A DNA stretch of 64,000 nucleotides, from positions 16,871,994 through 16,935,993 of the forward strand of contig NC_047062.1 of the NCBI RefSeq assembly GCF_902459465.1, given 5' to 3'. This document shows, piece by piece, positions 20,061 through 32,444 of the stretch (within the stretch, counting starts at the first letter, position 1; every line of letters starts with the position of its first letter). The notes under the pieces are model-generated. The model worked only from the letters and a program-made list of their open reading frames with translations, searched no databases and was not told the DNA's origin. The stretch comes from Asterias rubens (taxonomy: Eukaryota > Echinodermata > Asteroidea > Forcipulatida > Asteriidae). The translations under genes were made by a program, and so were the position numbers.

Positions 20061-23000
20061 CACTTTATGTCGATATTAAACAAAAAATACCATGCCTCTG
20101 CGCAGTATTATTGTTATTTTTTCCCCACCGGACTCTAAAAGCACTGAGCATATAGAGCTTATCACAAAAACAATAACTAAATAATACACAATTCATCGAC
20201 TAGCAAGGAATCTTCACTTCCCCTTTTCTCTGTTAAAAAATAAGCCAGCATTTGCATGACATGAAAAGACACCCAGGATTTGCCAAGTGATATCAGAGAA
20301 TGGCGATCGATGGCGGTGAACCTAACGACGAGCAAAGGCCATAATATTAAGCCACTATTTGAAATCCATCCATGTCTATTTTTGTAAGTTCCGATGAGTT
20401 GATTTTTAAGGTGAAACTGAACCCTACTTGTAAATTCTTAGATTGAGTTAAGAAAAATCTTTGGTATTTGATGCACAAACTGCATGTTCATGATTTAAAT
20501 GGGAACTAGTTTGTCCTCTGCAATTGTTGTAGCCTATATATTTATGCATATATTTATATATTTTTATCTTATTAGTTAATGTTTTTAAAAAAAAATGTTT
20601 ATTGTAAAATCTAGAGAGCTCGGGTGCACTACAATTTCCGATGTTTTTGGTTTTTAACTTTTTAGCGTTGGCTAAATAAAAATTGTAATTCTAATGGTAA
20701 TAATTCTGCAGTTTCTGACTGCAATTGCTTGGTGTTTGGAAAGAGTAATTTACCATAATTATTGCACGAATAATTTTGTGCTTTTTTTTTACCTCATCAT
20801 ATTCTTTGCAGCTGTCCAATCTGCAGTAATTGCCTAATCAATGATAAATCAAGTTTGTTAAATTGAATTTATTTAAAAATAATTCCATTCTATTTTTTTG
20901 TATCCAACTAAACAAGTGCCAACTACACAATGGATAAAAATATCCACTCAAAATATTTTAAAACTGACATGTTAATTGAACTGAAAGACATTAAAACAAG
21001 AATTAATAGAATGATACTAAAATGGGAATTGTTAAATGCGACTGGTTCCAGCAAAAGTGAAATCATTGGTGTAGAGTAATATTGTGTGATTTGTAAATTT
21101 TACCTATATAGCATAAAAGCTGAGCAAAACTTAATTGCAAATTTCAGGAAACTTGATTGACACTGCCTAATTGGGCAATATATTTCTCCACCAAGCATAA
21201 CATTGTGTAAGGCAAGACAATATCAACTTGCTAAGAATACTAAGTGCACTTATTATGATCTATCGGGGATAGAGCCAAGTTTTGATGCAGCATTCAGGCC
21301 TAATAACTTCAGGGAGGCAATTGTTCGCCTTCATGCCCCTACCTGGACATTGCTTTGGTGCCTCTTGAGTTGTTCACGTAGCAATTGAACACAAACTAAA
21401 AAGTTCAATTGTACTTTGGGTTTTTTCTAGAGACAGACAATGTATATTTTTGTCAATGCTGATGAACTACATTAAACTTGCACAGTGCATGCTTGTGTCA
21501 CGGCATTGATGGGGAAATATGAAATAGGTACAGTACAGTTGCTCTTCAATGTGTAACAGACTGTAGCACGCAAGTCTCACGTCTTCATCTGTATGTAATT
21601 TGACGGACAATGTTGATTGTTCCGTTATTATTCTCCGGCAAGCATAAGCAAGTAGTTCAGATCTTATTATTATCATGACTGTACTAAGGAGCATCACACC
21701 ACATGCACTGCAGCTCAGTGCTAGGAGAGGTTATTTCGAGAGATCTCTGTCCTTGCTCTTTGATTGCACAAACAGGAAATGACTTTTAAAAACAGGATGT
21801 AGTAGAATCAGTTTTATTATTATGTGGCTCCAATTAGTTAACTTTTTCTTGGTTTCACCAATAAATGCTTCATGATTTAAAATTTACCCGGACAGTTTTC
21901 CTTTGTGGTTTATTACTTGATATTTGAAATAAATATAGGCATCCCATCAGCATTAAGGTGATTCCATCCCTACCCAGGTTGTATTGTACACTTGGGAGTG
22001 TTCCCTAGATATATGACAGTTTGAATTGCCTCTGAATGGCAACAGAGATGCCCAGTCCAGAGGCCAGCTATGCGTGAGATTTTTCAAAGCTCAACCCCCC
22101 CCCCCCGGTCTGGCCCCAATGCGTGAGAAAATGGTCACTGTGCGTGTGAGCGTGAGACAGAGCCCAAATGCGTGAGTCTCACGCCTAATGCGTGAGACTT
22201 GGTAGGTCTGTGGCAATCGATAACAAAGATATTCATGAAATAGGGAGACCACCAACATAGGGCTAGATAGCGCCGGCATGTCAATCCAGAAGTTGCAGGT
22301 TCATGTTCCGTTCTAGTCATTTTTTCTTTTAGCAACCGAAAATGATTTAAAATTTACCCAGTCAGTTTTTTTCTTTGTGGTTTGATACCTGACACAAAAT
22401 TGTCAATTAGGAAAAAAAAAACAGTTTCCTGTGACGTATTAATAAGGCTCTAATAGAAGATTTCCAGTTTCATAAAGGAAAAACCGACCACACCTTTTCA
22501 GAGCAAAAGAAGCCAACATTCCCACAAAAGAGATTTACACGAAGTTGTACAGACAAATTTACAGTTCTTCGTAACAAAAACAATACCACCAGGAGACACT
22601 GTGATAAAGCTAAGAGACGTGGAGGTTACTTATATTGACAAAAACATGCCGATGCTCTGCTAACTAAATTATGCAGAATATGGGTTTATACTTTGAATCA
22701 ACATTGCATGACAAACAATTACAGTATGACATTTACACTGCCAGAACAGCAGAGAGCACTAAACAAATAATTGCGTCCGACCACACTACTCTTTCAGTCA
22801 AAACAAAACAGGTGAAAAGAGCGGGGGGGAAAAAGGAACGCCTCACGTTTCACATCACAACAATTATGCGCATACATTTTTCAAATCAGTAGGCACATCC
22901 ACCGCTCTGGACAAACACTGACTTCCAATCTCAATACAAGAAGAATCTCTCCCGCTTGCTCCAACGGCTGTCCTTCCCATTTTCTTAAATTCCGCTCGGG

Positions 23001-24200
23001 TGAAAAGGCAATTTCCCAGCCGAAGACAAATTGAATCTGACCGAAAGTGAATTCTCCCAAGTTAATCGATGATTGACTCGGTAAGGTGTCGTGTTGAAGT
23101 GGGGGATAGGTATACTCCCTGCACTCAGAGAGCACCAAGACTGCTGCAAATAATACAATTGACTTGCACGGTTATCGCTCAAGGTGTTTAAGTTCACTGT
23201 TCAGAGGGGGGCTGAAATGTGAATAACACTCAGTGATCGGGGAACAGATTGAGCTGGGTAAAAGAGAGACACAAGTCTGACTGGCTAATCCTACAGGTGG
23301 ATGTTCTCGGAAATGAAACATGCTTTAAAGTGCAGGGGCACCTGTTCTTTGGACTTCGTTTCTCTTTTTAAGGGATGTTACATCATTGATTTTTTGAAAT
23401 TGTAGTACATTGTGTATTCAAATCTGTCTGGATTTCAAAAGAAAATGGAATACGTAAAACATTTGTTATGTCACAGGTTCGAAGGTGCGGACCAAGGGTG
23501 TAGTGATGAGGGCGTTTCCTTTGGCAGGTTGCAAAATTGCCAACTAGCATTGTCTTTGGAGGGGGGGTGTATGGAATCAAGTTTGCCAACTTGCAGACTA
23601 CCAATATACCCCCACTGCATTCAATAACATCAAAACAGCAATCTTAATTTGCAAATAATTCAGTGCAGAAAGAGAAAAAAATGAGACTTTACGCCACGCA
23701 AAATTACTGATTTTGTAGTCTGGGTGACTTTGCTTCATTTGACAACTGAAGCTCAAACACCCCTCACCCATGTCACTTCACCCCTTGTAAGGTAAGGATT
23801 TAATATGGCACGCTTTATCACAACTAGCAATTCAGTATTTCCCTCCATTTTGCTACAGTCTAGACTAACTTCAGGCAAGATTTTATATCACTTTGAATGG
23901 ATTGTCATTTTTAAAGAGGTTCCCCCAAGCGATTGGGCAACATTCGTGCACATATTGGGATTGCAGTATCATTGAGTATTTAGTATCCTCTGATCACTAT
24001 TCAACAGATTTGCCAATGGCATGAATCTAGTTTCATTATTACTGATAAGAACAATACAGGATGTGCATTGAGGTCACACAAAACTAAATGACAAGACATA
24101 GGCCCTTTTTTAATAGACCTTCTTATACTTGCCCGTCATCGAATGCTGCTGCTTCACCATTTTAATTTTGAGCCAAAATAGCTGCAGTGGATTGCTTGCG
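20061..24200. other. AT-rich intergenic stretch
   Basis: No exon is supported on either strand. Noted small items: repeated TGCGTGAG/TCTCACGC words at 22120-22200, a repeated ATGATTTAAAATTTACCC block at 21873 and 22341, and a C-run at 22097-22106. Open frames up to about 85 codons here lack motifs and splice context. Confidence 0.4.
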
Positions 24201-24540
24201 CTCTTAAAGGCAAAGTATACTTTGGTTTTTGGAACTGTTTGAATGTTTCAATGTAGGGTACAATAAACTAACAAATGAATATTTTATATCAAAAGGTGGT
24301 CGCATTTTTTTCGTCAGATATCACCGAAAATCCGGAGCGAATCTGTCCACGCAGGAAGAATAATCCCTAAAAGAAATACAAACTTTGGGGGATAAGAATT
24401 GTGATATCTTTTCCCATAACCGCAGTACTTCAAAGTAAAATGTTTCCTTAAATACATTATATTATCCAAATTTGCAGTACTTTTTGCCGTGTAAGTTTTT
24501 ATTGCCGTTAATTTTCATAATATGACTCTGAATACATTTT

Positions 24541-24869
24541 GTAGGACACAAAACACAATGTCCACAGATTTACATTAAACCCACACAGTTTGAAGATAAT
24601 GATGGTAGAAAGCTTCCCTTCAAATATTACTTGCTGAGGTGCTGTAGTTTGTGAGAAATGAGTAAAACAAGTCAAACAAATATATTTCGTCTCAGTGAGA
24701 CGAAAATTATTTCAGCATGTAAAACGTATTTTGTAACATATTTTTACTCATTTCTCAAAAAACACAGCACCTTAACAAACAACTAACATTTTAAGGTAAG
24801 CTTTCTCTATCATTATCTTCAAAGGGTGTAGGTTTAATGTAAATCTGTGGACATTATGTTTTGTGTTAC
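24541..24869. mobile_element. foldback element, family D
   Basis: Arms of about 150 bases. Left GGACACAAAACACAATGTCC pairs with right GGACATTATGTTTTGTGT, and GTTTGAAGATAATGATGG pairs with a right-arm ATCATTATCTTCAAA. The centre is near TTTCGTCTCAGTGAGACGAAA. A half-copy occurs at 36435-36625. Non-coding. Confidence 0.8.
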
Positions 24870-25217
24870 AAAAAGTACCCAAATCCTGTAGCGATTACAA
24901 CCAGCTTTTGGTTAAATGAAATTACACTCCCACACTCAAAGATAGACAGTTTTTAAGCACATCTGAAAATGGAATATTTTTTTGAGCATTATAAACAAAG
25001 GTTGCACAAGCCAGAAGTCCAGAAGTGGTATTTTCTAGCCCTTGCATTTTTTAGTAGACAACATACGTTTATGCTTGGCTAGTGCTAATGGTGAGCCCTA
25101 ATGGCATATAGGGGCATTGGAAACAACCTGTTCCTGAACTATACAGTGTACTTGTGAATTCGGCTGCTATGCTACACCTGAGGCTTGGAGGTTATTTCAC
25201 AGGCCAAAGAATGGCTG

Positions 25218-25588
25218 TTAAAGGAACACGTTGCCTTGGATCGGCGAGTTGGTCTTTGAAAAGCGTTTGTAACCGTTTATTAGAAAATTGATATGGCTAG
25301 AAAGATGTTGTAAAAATAGAATACAATGATCTACACAAATATGCCTCAAAATTGCGTGGTTTTCGTTTTACCTCGTCGATTAACACGGTCGGCCATTTAC
25401 GAGTCAAAAAGTTGACTCCCATAAATGGCCGACCGTGTTAATTGGTGACGTAAAATGAAAACCATGCAATTTTGAGTGATACTTGTGTGGATCATTATAT
25501 TCTACTTTTAAAACATCTTTCCAACCATATACATTTCATAACAAACGGTTTCAAACGCTTTTTTATAGAAGGCAACGTGTTCCTTTAA
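25218..25588. mobile_element. long foldback element, family C copy 2
   Basis: TTAAAGGAACACGTTGCCTT at the left and AAGGCAACGTGTTCCTTTAA at the right are exact complements. The centre is a strong palindrome, AACACGGTCGGCCATTTA pairing with TAAATGGCCGACCGTGTT around CGAGTCAAAAAGTTGACTCC. Sister of 17942-18318. Confidence 0.85.
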
Positions 25589-27038
25589 AAGGCTGTGATA
25601 TTGCAATGTTGCTGAAATTTCATTGAGTGTCCTCCAGATAGATGGATTGATCGATAGGGTTGAGGGGGGAGGGGGGAATTCTGAATCCACTAATCCATGG
25701 ATGATGATCATGTAGTCCAACATTGTGACTCAAGGTTTTAGCCAGGTTTTGGTAAAAGCATAGTAAAAGGGTGTCCAAATTAGGAAACCTTCTTTTTAAT
25801 TTAGACACCATGTTTCCACATGTATGCAAATATAAATGTATTGTAAGTAAACACCAAGTTGGACACCAAGTTTTTTAATTTCAAGCAAATTTGGACACCC
25901 TTTTAGCAAATTCTTGCTAAAACCTTGCTGGAAAGCGGGTGGAAGGGTTGTCTAATCACAGTACATGTGTAGGTCATGAACTGAAAAATAAAGTCTCATT
26001 CTTAAAAGTTTGATTATAAGTCTCCTGTGGCACTGGCAATCACATATCCCTACTGGAATCAAAGTGACAATGTTATAGTACCTAGCTCTATGCTTTATCC
26101 CTCCAGACCTCAGCCAACATGACAACACCAGATCTGGTTTCACTAATTGGCCTTCAGGCAATATACAACCAATACAACCAGTCTGATCTGTAAAGTAGTT
26201 TGGCGCCTTTGTGTTTTAATTTGACGTACCAGATATTACAGCTCCGGATATGTATAGTTTTCCCCACATGTCAATATTTGGTCATCAATTTAGCTTAAAC
26301 ACTGTTGGTCAATATTAACATCCATTTAAAATTCTAATTTGGTCTAAATTCTTTTATAAAACCATAAATTCTAATTTGGTCCGTCTAAATTCTTTGTGGT
26401 TTATATTAAATTCTTTTCAAAAACCATTTCGAAGGTGGGTTTTATTATTTTCAATTAAATTGTGAGAGTTATCGATTATCGGAAGCTACTTGCTCAAGGG
26501 CAACAGTGTTCAAATCACTCTTCAAGTTCCTATCAGCAATATCTGTATTTTTGTACTTTGTCTTGTTCTTTTGTTGTTCAATACTGATGAATAATATTGA
26601 AGAATGATTAAATGTAATAGCTTTTAGTAAAAGTGGTGATTCGTTGTAAACAAACTGAACTTTTCTGCTTTTGCAATTATGTACTTAAACATAAACTTTC
26701 CATGAAATGAAGACTCTTAAAGACATACTATAGTGAAGAGACTTGATCAATGTTTCAGGTTTCGACACATGGTTTGAAGGCATTGAGTCTATTAAATAAA
26801 ATATTCCACAATATTCATAGACTTTAATGCCATAAAATATAATTCAATTATCTAGATTAAATACATTTGTTATTGGTTTCCGTATGTAACTGCATAAATT
26901 AAACCCAGAATCACTAAGGTCTAACATTAACAAGCCTGTTTGAACTGTCAAGCTCTGTTGTGTTATACAAAAAAATCAATCCATTTCTCTTCATCAAATC
27001 TGTTCAGTCTACTTTTACACTGCCCAATGCAAAATCAG

Positions 27039-27164
27039 TTTTTGTTGTTGTTTTATTTTGCTGCACATGTATTAAATTTGCTGGATGAGTCGAAAAACTT
27101 CAAGCCAACTCCCGAGCAGGATCAGGTCGACATGGATCAAGTGCTCTCTACACAAGATGAAAAG
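27039..27164 (+). other. exon-like open stretch of unknown origin
   Basis: After an AAATCAG acceptor-like site the plus strand stays open and reads LLDESKNFKPTPEQ then DQVDMDQVLSTQDEK, ending at AAAG/GTCAGA, a weak donor. The composition is protein-like (charged, low in Cys and His), unlike the random frames around it. I do not recognise the protein. No partner exon was found. It could be a stray exon copy like the dynein fragment, or chance. Confidence 0.25.
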
Positions 27165-27262
27165 GTCAGACAAACCTTCATGGGTTAGACCTAGTACAAA
27201 CACTGAGATTTTGTTGTAGTATTCACTAGCTTTCATTGTTAGTTAGTTGGTGACAATCCTGT

Positions 27263-27622
27263 TTAAAGACATTGGACACTATTGGTAATTGTCTAAGACC
27301 AGTCTTCTCACTTGGTGTATCCCAACATGCATAAAATAAAACACCTGTGAAAGCTCAATCGGTCGTCAAAGTTGTGAGATAATAATGAAGGAAAAAGCAC
27401 CCTTGTCACACAAAGTTGTGTGCTTTCACATGCTTAATTTCGAGACCTCAAATTCTAAATCTGAGGTCTCGAAATCAAAAACGTCTCGAAAACTTTGTCA
27501 CTTCAGAGGGAGCCGTTTCTCACAATGTTTTACACCATCAACCTCTTCCTAATACTCGTACCAAGTAAGGTTCTATCCGAATATATATTTTGAGTAATTA
27601 TCAATAGTGTCCACTGCCTTCA
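27263..27622. mobile_element. MITE-like element, family A copy
   Basis: Opens TTTAAAGACATTGGACACTA and closes TATCAATAGTGTCCACTGCC. Contains the GAGACCTC..GAGGTCTCG internal pair and GGGAGCCGTTTCTCACAAT. Non-coding. Confidence 0.85.
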
Positions 27623-27984
27623 AATTGTAATTTGGTGAATCTAAATTCTTTTCAGAGATATTTCAAAGGCCTTATTTGATGCTGTACAGCTGCCATTTAC
27701 ATTTACACACAATTCTGACTATCAAAACATCAGCTATGGAGACATACTGTAAGCAGTTGTCTTCTTTCGTTTGTTCTCTGGACCAAGGTGAACATTGACT
27801 GTAACTAAACTGGCAATTAGTGACTTCAAGCCATTTGATGGTGCCCTCGTCGAGGTCTCTGAGTCTCTGCTCGCCTTCTGGTGGTCTGAAGTCAGGGCAG
27901 TCACGAATGAAGGAGTAGAACATTTTTGGTCGGCAACACTGACAAAAGCATTGATAACATCATGAATCTCACTGCTAAACTTAC

Positions 27985-28092
27985 CTTCATCTTTTGTAGG
28001 TTTTTCCTCCGCTGTCCCGAGACTTGACAAGAGACTAACACCAAGACGATGCAGATGCTCGCCACTAGCCGCCATCCTCTCCCCATCGCCAT
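27985..28092 (-). CDS. orphan first exon encoding a signal peptide (partial gene)
   Basis: Minus strand: ATG at 28092, 36 codons, and a good donor AAG/GTAAGT at 27985, phase 0. The peptide has a basic n-region (GRGWR), a hydrophobic core ICIVLVLV, and a likely cleavage after CQVSG, followed by a basic stretch QRRKNLQKMK; so a classical secretory start. An alternative ATG lies two codons in. A possible upstream acceptor (TTTTCAG near 28152) suggests a spliced 5' UTR. I found no following exon of its own between here and 7.2 kb. Its phase would fit exon 2 of the cyclotransferase gene 23 kb downstream on the same strand, so an alternative secreted first exon is one hypothesis. It may instead belong to a gene whose other exons I cannot recognise, or be chance. 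Confidence 0.4.
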
Positions 28093-28375
28093 TGTAGGCT
28101 GCCCCTCAAGCAGCTCAGTCTCTCTCTACACTTTGCAGATCACACTCTGAAAAGTAGGTTGATATACATAAAATGAGGGGGGAAAATCAAATTTAATTAC
28201 CACCTGAGTGACTTGCTGCTGAACAAATTGACTTTGACTGTATTATTAGGAGTATAATCTACAGGTCTGGAATACCAGAAGTGCATTGCCACACATTTCA
28301 CAATCTATTAACAGTCTCCAGACTATTAGGCTACGGAATGCTCCAACTTCAAATGTACCATAAACTCCACGAGTA

Positions 28376-28490
28376 TTCCCGCACTGCGCACGTACTGCGA
28401 GTAAAAATTGTTTAGCTGTCTTCGAGGACGCCGGAGTGATGCAAATAAAAATTATTTGGCTGTCTGCGAGGACGCAGGAGTGACTTGATA
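28376..28490. repeat. short tandem duplication, about 50-bp units
   Basis: TAAAAATTGTTTAGCTGTCT followed by TCGAGGACGCCGGAGTGA is repeated as TAAAAATTATTTGGCTGTCT followed by GCGAGGACGCAGGAGTGA. Further right at 28590-28631 lie three G-runs of 7-11 bases. Confidence 0.75.
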
Positions 28491-28639
28491 GCATTATTTC
28501 CCTCAAGGCTTCCCGTGTTTAAGTGAAAACACAGAGGGTTCAAGATGATATCCAGTAGGTATTAAGTGCAGTGCCCAAGCCAATGAAGAGGGGGGGGGGG
28601 TTGATGGGGGGGGGTTGAAGGGGGGGGGGGCGTCAAGCA

Positions 28640-31600
28640 CTATGTACGTCATACCTATGCATCCTGTGTACGACTCTGAGAATACATTTCTGTCATTGCA
28701 ATGATCATTTATTTAAACCAATGGAGAAAAGACGGCATGTTGATTCTATGGGTTGGGCTTAAATTTATGCACCCTGTTTTGAATTCACTCTAAAACACTC
28801 ATCAAGCTTTAACAGATGCCAGACTTTTAACCACGGGCCCAATTTCGTACAGATGTTAAACAAACAAAAAAAGGTTTTAAAAAGCGAAACTTTGCTAGGC
28901 AGAAACAGGTTACCAGCCAAAAGATATATTGTCAGTGACTGGTTCCCTGCTAATTTTTGCACACTCAAGAAGAAATTTCAGCTTAAAACAGCTTTATAAA
29001 AATTAAGCCCAGTGCTTTGATCTCAAAAACTAATATAATACATGTGGTAGTTCCAAATCCTAATTGCTACAGTGAAGGATTCACTGGGGACAGTAGGCCC
29101 AAACAACAAGTGCGTATCAGTGTCAGCCATTCCAATCTTAAATCTTAGTCCAAGCAAATTGGTGTGGAGTGACATAGAAAAAGAGGAAATAGGATGTCTA
29201 TAGGCAACATGCTAGCAAAAATGCCTGTCACTAAAGTGATGAACAAATGTATTACAAAATTGTCCCTTAATTCCTTTATTTAAATCATAAAAACAGCTTC
29301 ATTGCTTTATGTACCATAATCAATTCAAGTTAAAACAAAACACAACAAATATTTATGGTTTTGGTAAATATTATTGCAAAATAGAAGTTGGCACTTTACA
29401 CTATTATTGTTTAGCATAATACACATCATGCAGCAGGTATGTATAGTGTATGGAGCTGAGAAAAATAGTTGACATTATACAAACTATAATTTATGTAATG
29501 GCCACCTTGAGCATTCAAAGTGAAGTACATAAGTATTGACAGTTTTTATTTGTTCATTCATGGTGGATTAGAAATTAATTTAGGTTCTAGGCAGCAGTGG
29601 CCTTAGGCAAAACCGAATGAAAATCACAATATTCTACTGCAAACTTCCGTCAAATAAACAATCATAGCTAATAACGTCCAGACACTTTTTTTCTGGTTTT
29701 ATTAGTTGGATCCCTCCCAGGTAACATCCGAATCGGTGGCTACACCTTCTGCAGAGTTTGTGCCTAATATAAATTACACTTCCTTGCCGATCGCACAACA
29801 TCAGTCAACCACCTATGACTCATACCGTTGTTCCTGTTCATGTATAGAGTAGTACAGTAAAACAAGTTTACATACAGTCCCTTTCCAATCTCCTCAGCTC
29901 AGCAGACCAGACTTAATAACAATCATAAACTACACTTGTCTTCACCGATTCGACGAGCGACAAAGGAAGACATTTATAAATAAAAATGAAGAAACATTTC
30001 CTCCATATTCAATAGAATCAGTTTGTTTATACCATCATTAGACACATGTTTGTTCAACTAACTTCAAACATATGTATGGGTCAATTGTAACATTAACAAT
30101 GTATTGATCGTCTACAAATATAGAAAAATATAATGTGATAATGCAGTCCCGTCCAACAAATGGAGTCCAATTTCATTTTAAAGTCATTTCCTATTGTTAC
30201 TGATATAGATCAGAGGACTTAACAACTGAGGGCCCCAACTGAATAAACCAAGAAAGATCATGGACTCCATGATTTTTACTTGAATATGATCCCAAAATTG
30301 AGGTAGTCCAACCAACAGAGCCAGCCTAGGCAGTAAGTAACTTGGTCAGCCGGCAACCATTCATAAAAAGCACTTCACACTCTGAAAATAACGGCGTTAC
30401 GTGTGGTACCAATGGGATCCGTACCGACAACAACCGCTGATCCGTTGGCAAGACAAAATTGTTAAAGCACAATTCCATTATCGTTCAACTTACCTTTTTT
30501 CAAGTTCAATAGATCAGTGTATAGTGTGGAGTAACGGGATACAAATTACAAGCCAACACGTCTCCTTCTGGGAAGTGTGACTGTTTGTGAGCGGAGTTGG
30601 ATGAAGTCTTGGAGATCATAAATAATTTCACATGGCAGTGACTTTGAGATAGATAGATAGAGAGTGGCCTTTTTCACTAAACTTGTCCTAGTCCAAAGGA
30701 AGCTATATCGTTCGGCCTCAGCGTTCTCAAGATTTATAATCCCTGAAGGAGCATAACTACATCTGGTTTAGTCAGAAATGCAATAAAAAATCCTTACTTG
30801 TTTATCAGAAACCCTCCAAGCAGCTTCTTGTAGGCATTTGATGTGAATTACTTAGTAAAATGAAAACTAAAAGAGAATGAGACTGGTCAACTTTAGCTTT
30901 TTAAAATGTGTAGGTAATCTTACTCACAAGAGGGCGGTACAACAAAACTCATCATCAGCTGTTGTAAACAAACAAGTCGACTGTTTTGACATGTGATAAA
31001 CAGTTGTTTACAAAATGTGAAGAAGAGAGCGAGAACATTATCGCAGTGCAAAATAGACTCGCATGCACAAAACGATAAAGACGATGCAATATAACAAGAC
31101 TAAGTCATTATTAGAAGTCAAAGAAGAAGACTAGAGGCTGCTAGCAAAAACCTTGACTCTTCATTGTCCCACCCGCGGTGTGTGTGAATGAATTTTACTC
31201 CAGGTGTACTTTGTTTTCTTGTGCAAGGTTTTATCTGCAAGCAAAGTTATTTCTTTAGTTTGGAGATGAACGTCTATATGTCTATATGTCACACTATTCA
31301 AAGTCTATTAAATTGTATAGCCACCCCCGCAAGAGATAGGCCTACTTTTAGTTTGCCAGTGAGTTCATTGCAAGCAAAACTCTACGTTTTAAAGTGTTTT
31401 GCATTACTCTGTGGTGGCTCCATGATCTGCACTGCATTTCCCTCTGCAGAGAATGAAACAGTTTTAGTCTCTCTACTATTAGTGAGTATAAATTCAACAA
31501 TGTTACTAACGTGACAGGTCACTTAAAGTAACCTTTATATACATAATTTCTTCATTTACCTGTGGTCAAATATGAGCAACTTCACCAGACCACGAGTTGC

Positions 31601-32440
31601 TCTGAAAATATCATTGAAAATGCAAGGCTCAACTCCTCCAGCGAGAGCTTCTGTATCATGAACAACTTTAACTTCAGCCCATAGAGTGCTTATGCTCAGC
31701 CTACTAGTCATGACCTATTGCCAGTCGTGTTTGATACAAGCATCAACCGGCCATCCTTTATCTAGGGCCTATGAGTAAGGACGACAGGGTGGGCCGAACT
31801 GGACTGGGTTATATTAATAGGCCAATCAAATCTCAAGATTGGTTTGAAAGTTCAGAGGGGGCGGGGCGTCAGAGCATTCCCGTGTCGTCATCAACCATCA
31901 TAAAACACAGCCCGGGGAGCCAGAGGCAAGGCCTATGCCATTTATTTCAGTAAGCATCCCTAGTCTCGAAAATTTAGCTATCCATTATGTAAAAGAATTC
32001 AAAGTTGCAGTGCGGGGTTTCCCAGCAAAGTCCCACCAATAAAACCCGGCCCTCCTCAACGTAATCTGCCTGTTGGTTGCCAAGGTCTAGTGTGCATTAA
32101 CCATGGTATGGGTATTCATATCGATGACCTACTTAAATTTGTTTGGATTGAAGGGCTGCAGTCAGTGTGCGACTTGGACTTCGAACGCTCGATCCATCTC
32201 AAAGGAAGCAAGTAACCACGCGTGGCTTGACAAATCCTTCCTTTATTTTTTGCTTGAGAGTTTGTGATAATTAAAGTAAGACGTCACAGGAGACAGTGCA
32301 ACGCGTGCGCGCATTGTTACCACTATGCCATAGCGATTTCGTTGACGTGTGTTTGTGTGCCATGTACTTTTTAAACACAACATACTGTACATCCAACATC
32401 TTAATTCAGGAAGCTTGAAATTAACCTGTGTCTGAGAAAC
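28640..32440. other. intergenic stretch upstream of the intronless gene
   Basis: No supported exon on either strand. 28833-28995 resembles the GGGCCCAATTT palindromic family. 31770-31930 is GC-richer with GGCCAATCAAA (CCAAT-type word) and CAGCCCGGGGAGC, and 32030-32110 has a second CCAAT word (CACCAATAAAAC). These could belong to the promoter of the gene at 32445, but this is weak evidence. No TATA box at a convincing distance. Confidence 0.4.
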
Positions 32441-32444
32441 AAAA

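Noticed and set aside
26113-26211. Possible plus-strand terminal exon after a TCCCTCCAG acceptor
   Set aside because: Short, no recognisable protein and no partner exon; mentioned only as a lead beside 27039-27164.
27734-28075. Minus-strand frame of 113 codons overlapping the signal-peptide exon
   Set aside because: It is in another frame and runs through the good GTAAGT donor into intron-like sequence; the signal-peptide frame is better supported.
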